From NCBI RefSeq assembly GCF_008180725.1, contig NZ_VTEV01000010.1:74582-138581 (forward strand): 64,000 nt of DNA, written 5' to 3'. This document shows positions 62,649 through 64,000 of this stretch, one piece after another. Numbering within the stretch: position 1 is the first letter of the stretch; the number at the start of each line of letters is the position of its first letter. Origin of the DNA: Sutcliffiella horikoshii (GTDB taxonomy: Bacteria; Bacillota; Bacilli; Bacillales; Bacillaceae_I). The translations under genes were made by a program, and so were the position numbers. Below the pieces are notes generated by a model, which worked only from the letters and a program-made list of their open reading frames with translations, was not told where the DNA came from and ran no database searches.

Positions 62649-63863
62649 GTTTCTAAAGGGGAAAGCCAAGTACAAGCATTCTTGGATAAGGGTCAACCTT
62701 TTCGTAAAAGTTTTAGTGTAAAGCATACAGTGGAGGGCTTTGAGCATTTAATAGGGTTTTTAAAAGAGATTGAAAGAGTAGCTGATGGTAAGCAACCTTC
62801 GGTTATCTTGGAATCAACAGGACATTACCACGCTCCTGTTATTCAATTTTTGGAGGAACAGCAATATGTTTATATTATTGTGAATCCCCTTATTTCTCAT
62901 CGAGCAAGGAGTGCAAGTTTAAGAAAGGTAAAAACAGACGCTGTCGATGCCTATCTTCTTTGCGAACTATACTACAAAGAAGAAGTTGAGCCATATAAGA
63001 AAAGAGGTATTCAACTCTTAAACCTTCGTAATCTCACAAGGCAACAAGAGACAATTTCAGCTATTTCTGCACAAACTAAGGTACAGCTTCTAACCGTGCT
63101 AGATCAAGTATTTCCTGAATACAGAGGTGTCTTCGGTAATTTATATTCAAAAGTCTCTTTGCAGACTCTTTCCTTATTTCCTACTTCTGAACATGTACTA
63201 AATACTACCGAATCCGTGTTAACTGACGAGATTGTATCGTTATGTACCAGACGTTCAGAAAAGTGGGCAAAAGAAAAAGCACAAAAGCTTATGGAGGCTG
63301 CATTACGAAATCCATTTCAAAACAATATGTATGAAAGCCATATTATTAACCTAAAGATGTTTATCACCATCGTTCTTCAATATCAAGAGCATCTATCACA
63401 ACTAGAAGCAGAAATAGATGCACTCGCTAGTGAAATTGAAGAATATAAGATTATCCAGACTATCCCTGGTATCGGAGAAAAGATTGCGGCAACAATCATT
63501 TCCGAAATTGGAGAGATAGACCGGTTTAATCACCCTAAAAAGTTAGTTGCCTTTGCAGGAATAGATCCTAGTGTATACTCTTCAGGAAGATTTACAGCAA
63601 CCAACAATCGCATAACGAAGAGAGGATCTAGAAGGTTAAGGCAAGCATTATATATGGCTGTGTATTGTGGAATTCGAGATGCCCGTAAACAAAAGACGAG
63701 CGAAACTGTTATACCTCGAAACAGGAAATTAAGAGAGTTTTACGATAAAAAACGCGATGAAGGTAAACCATATAGAGTAGCGATCATTGCATGTGCTAAT
63801 AAGCTTTTACATCTGATTTATGCGCTTTTAAATAATAAAACAACCTTCCAAGAATTAGCTTAA
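62619..63863 (+). CDS. IS110 family transposase
   Basis: 414 residues: DEDD residues in NPVVGLDVSKGE (Asp10), VILESTGHYHAP (Glu), VKTDAVDAYLLCEL (Asp, Asp); Tnp_20 part IIQTIPGIGEKIAATIISEIGEIDRFNHPKKLVAFAGIDPSVYSSGRF with Ser and TKRGSRRLRQALYMAVY. Three consecutive ATGs follow AAGAGGAGGAG; the second or third has better spacing. Different subgroup from the 59828-61114 transposase. Confidence 0.93.
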   Translation: MMMNPVVGLDVSKGESQVQAFLDKGQPFRKSFSVKHTVEGFEHLIGFLKEIERVADGKQPSVILESTGHYHAPVIQFLEEQQYVYIIVNPLISHRARSASLRKVKTDAVDAYLLCELYYKEEVEPYKKRGIQLLNLRNLTRQQETISAISAQTKVQLLTVLDQVFPEYRGVFGNLYSKVSLQTLSLFPTSEHVLNTTESVLTDEIVSLCTRRSEKWAKEKAQKLMEAALRNPFQNNMYESHIINLKMFITIVLQYQEHLSQLEAEIDALASEIEEYKIIQTIPGIGEKIAATIISEIGEIDRFNHPKKLVAFAGIDPSVYSSGRFTATNNRITKRGSRRLRQALYMAVYCGIRDARKQKTSETVIPRNRKLREFYDKKRDEGKPYRVAIIACANKLLHLIYALLNNKTTFQELA

Positions 63864-63887
63864 TAGCTATATTTAACAATGTAAAAC

Positions 63888-63920
63888 AAAACCTTCCAAA
63901 AATAAAAAACTGGAAGGTTA
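63888..63920 (+). terminator. Terminator-like hairpin after the IS110 transposase
   Basis: AACCTTCC and GGAAGGTT form a perfect 8-bp stem around an A-rich loop. Bases 63921-64000 show no further gene. Confidence 0.6.
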
Positions 63921-64000
63921 TTTGGCATACCCATTTTTAGTATATCATCTAATCTTTCATTTTTTTAATGAAAATTGTTGACAACTATTAGCTGGTTTTG

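Larger units (their letters stand above)
62105..63925 (+). mobile_element. IS110-group insertion sequence with duplicated left end
   Basis: Left end begins at or within GATCGT (62105-62110), directly after the repeat core GCGCCCGAT. Non-coding left end of about 240 bp, transposase at 62619-63863, short right part. The left end plus ten codons is present twice in tandem. No terminal inverted repeat seen. The right border is not clear; the hairpin at 63888-63920 is probably inside. Confidence 0.75.

Overview
The window looks like chromosomal DNA of a low-GC, spore-forming Bacillaceae. Supporting signs are two tricistronic spore-germination receptor operons (one under a textbook sigma-G promoter), a CotF-type spore coat protein, AGGAGG-type ribosome binding sites with many TTG/GTG starts, CcpA-type cre sites, and Bacillus-style riboswitches. 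I see no tRNA, rRNA, CRISPR array or replication origin.

Layout. 0-9.5 kb: housekeeping and regulatory genes: MerR plus SRPBCC pair, a SEDS (RodA/FtsW) protein, two convergent CNNM/CorC-type transporters (one behind a yybP-ykoY manganese riboswitch), an Mta-like MerR regulator with its 19-bp-spacer promoter, a YngK-like secreted glycosidase with cre and double-palindrome operators, and a YbjQ pair. 9.6-18 kb: CotF-like protein, redoxin, HAD dehalogenase, DUF2935 protein and a gerB-gerA-gerC operon whose gerA carries a nonsense codon. 18-27 kb: glutaminyl-tRNA synthetase (unusual in this group), YwaF, a NERD protein, a Fur-boxed ferredoxin/flavodoxin-NADP reductase, and KatG. 28-36 kb: arginine/ornithine catabolism (rocA-rocD-rocG plus a biotinyl-like ORF, a divergent RocR-type activator, and a YjiH permease); both promoters are sigma-54 type, so the activator probably drives both. 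36-41.4 kb: adenosine deaminase behind an adenine riboswitch, then an intact gerA-gerB-gerC operon.

41.8-64 kb is an accessory region with a cassette-like organisation. Mostly single, mostly leftward, functionally unrelated genes (GNAT, nucleotidyltransferase, beta-lactamase-fold, P-loop kinase, ApeA-like HEPN defence protein, MFS pump, ECF sigma/anti-sigma pair, hypotheticals) are separated by about 14 copies of a related intergenic hairpin whose core is AGCGCCCGATT. The element sits at the 3' side of almost every gene or gene pair. Two different IS110/IS1111-type transposons lie against copies of this repeat, and the non-coding end of each carries a 7-9 nt match to the repeat it abuts, as expected if their bridge RNAs target the array. 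The region also holds a hisS paralogue broken by an exact 226-bp tandem duplication behind a His-His-His leader peptide, a frameshifted DUF1272 gene, and a 272-bp tandem duplication of one transposon's left end.

Elsewhere, several intergenic spaces contain strictly periodic tandem repeats (21 bp at 1.1 kb; 20 bp at 20.1 and 21.5 kb; 52 bp at 10.5 and 17.8 kb). The last two families each occur at two separate loci, which points to dispersed repeat families rather than local slippage.
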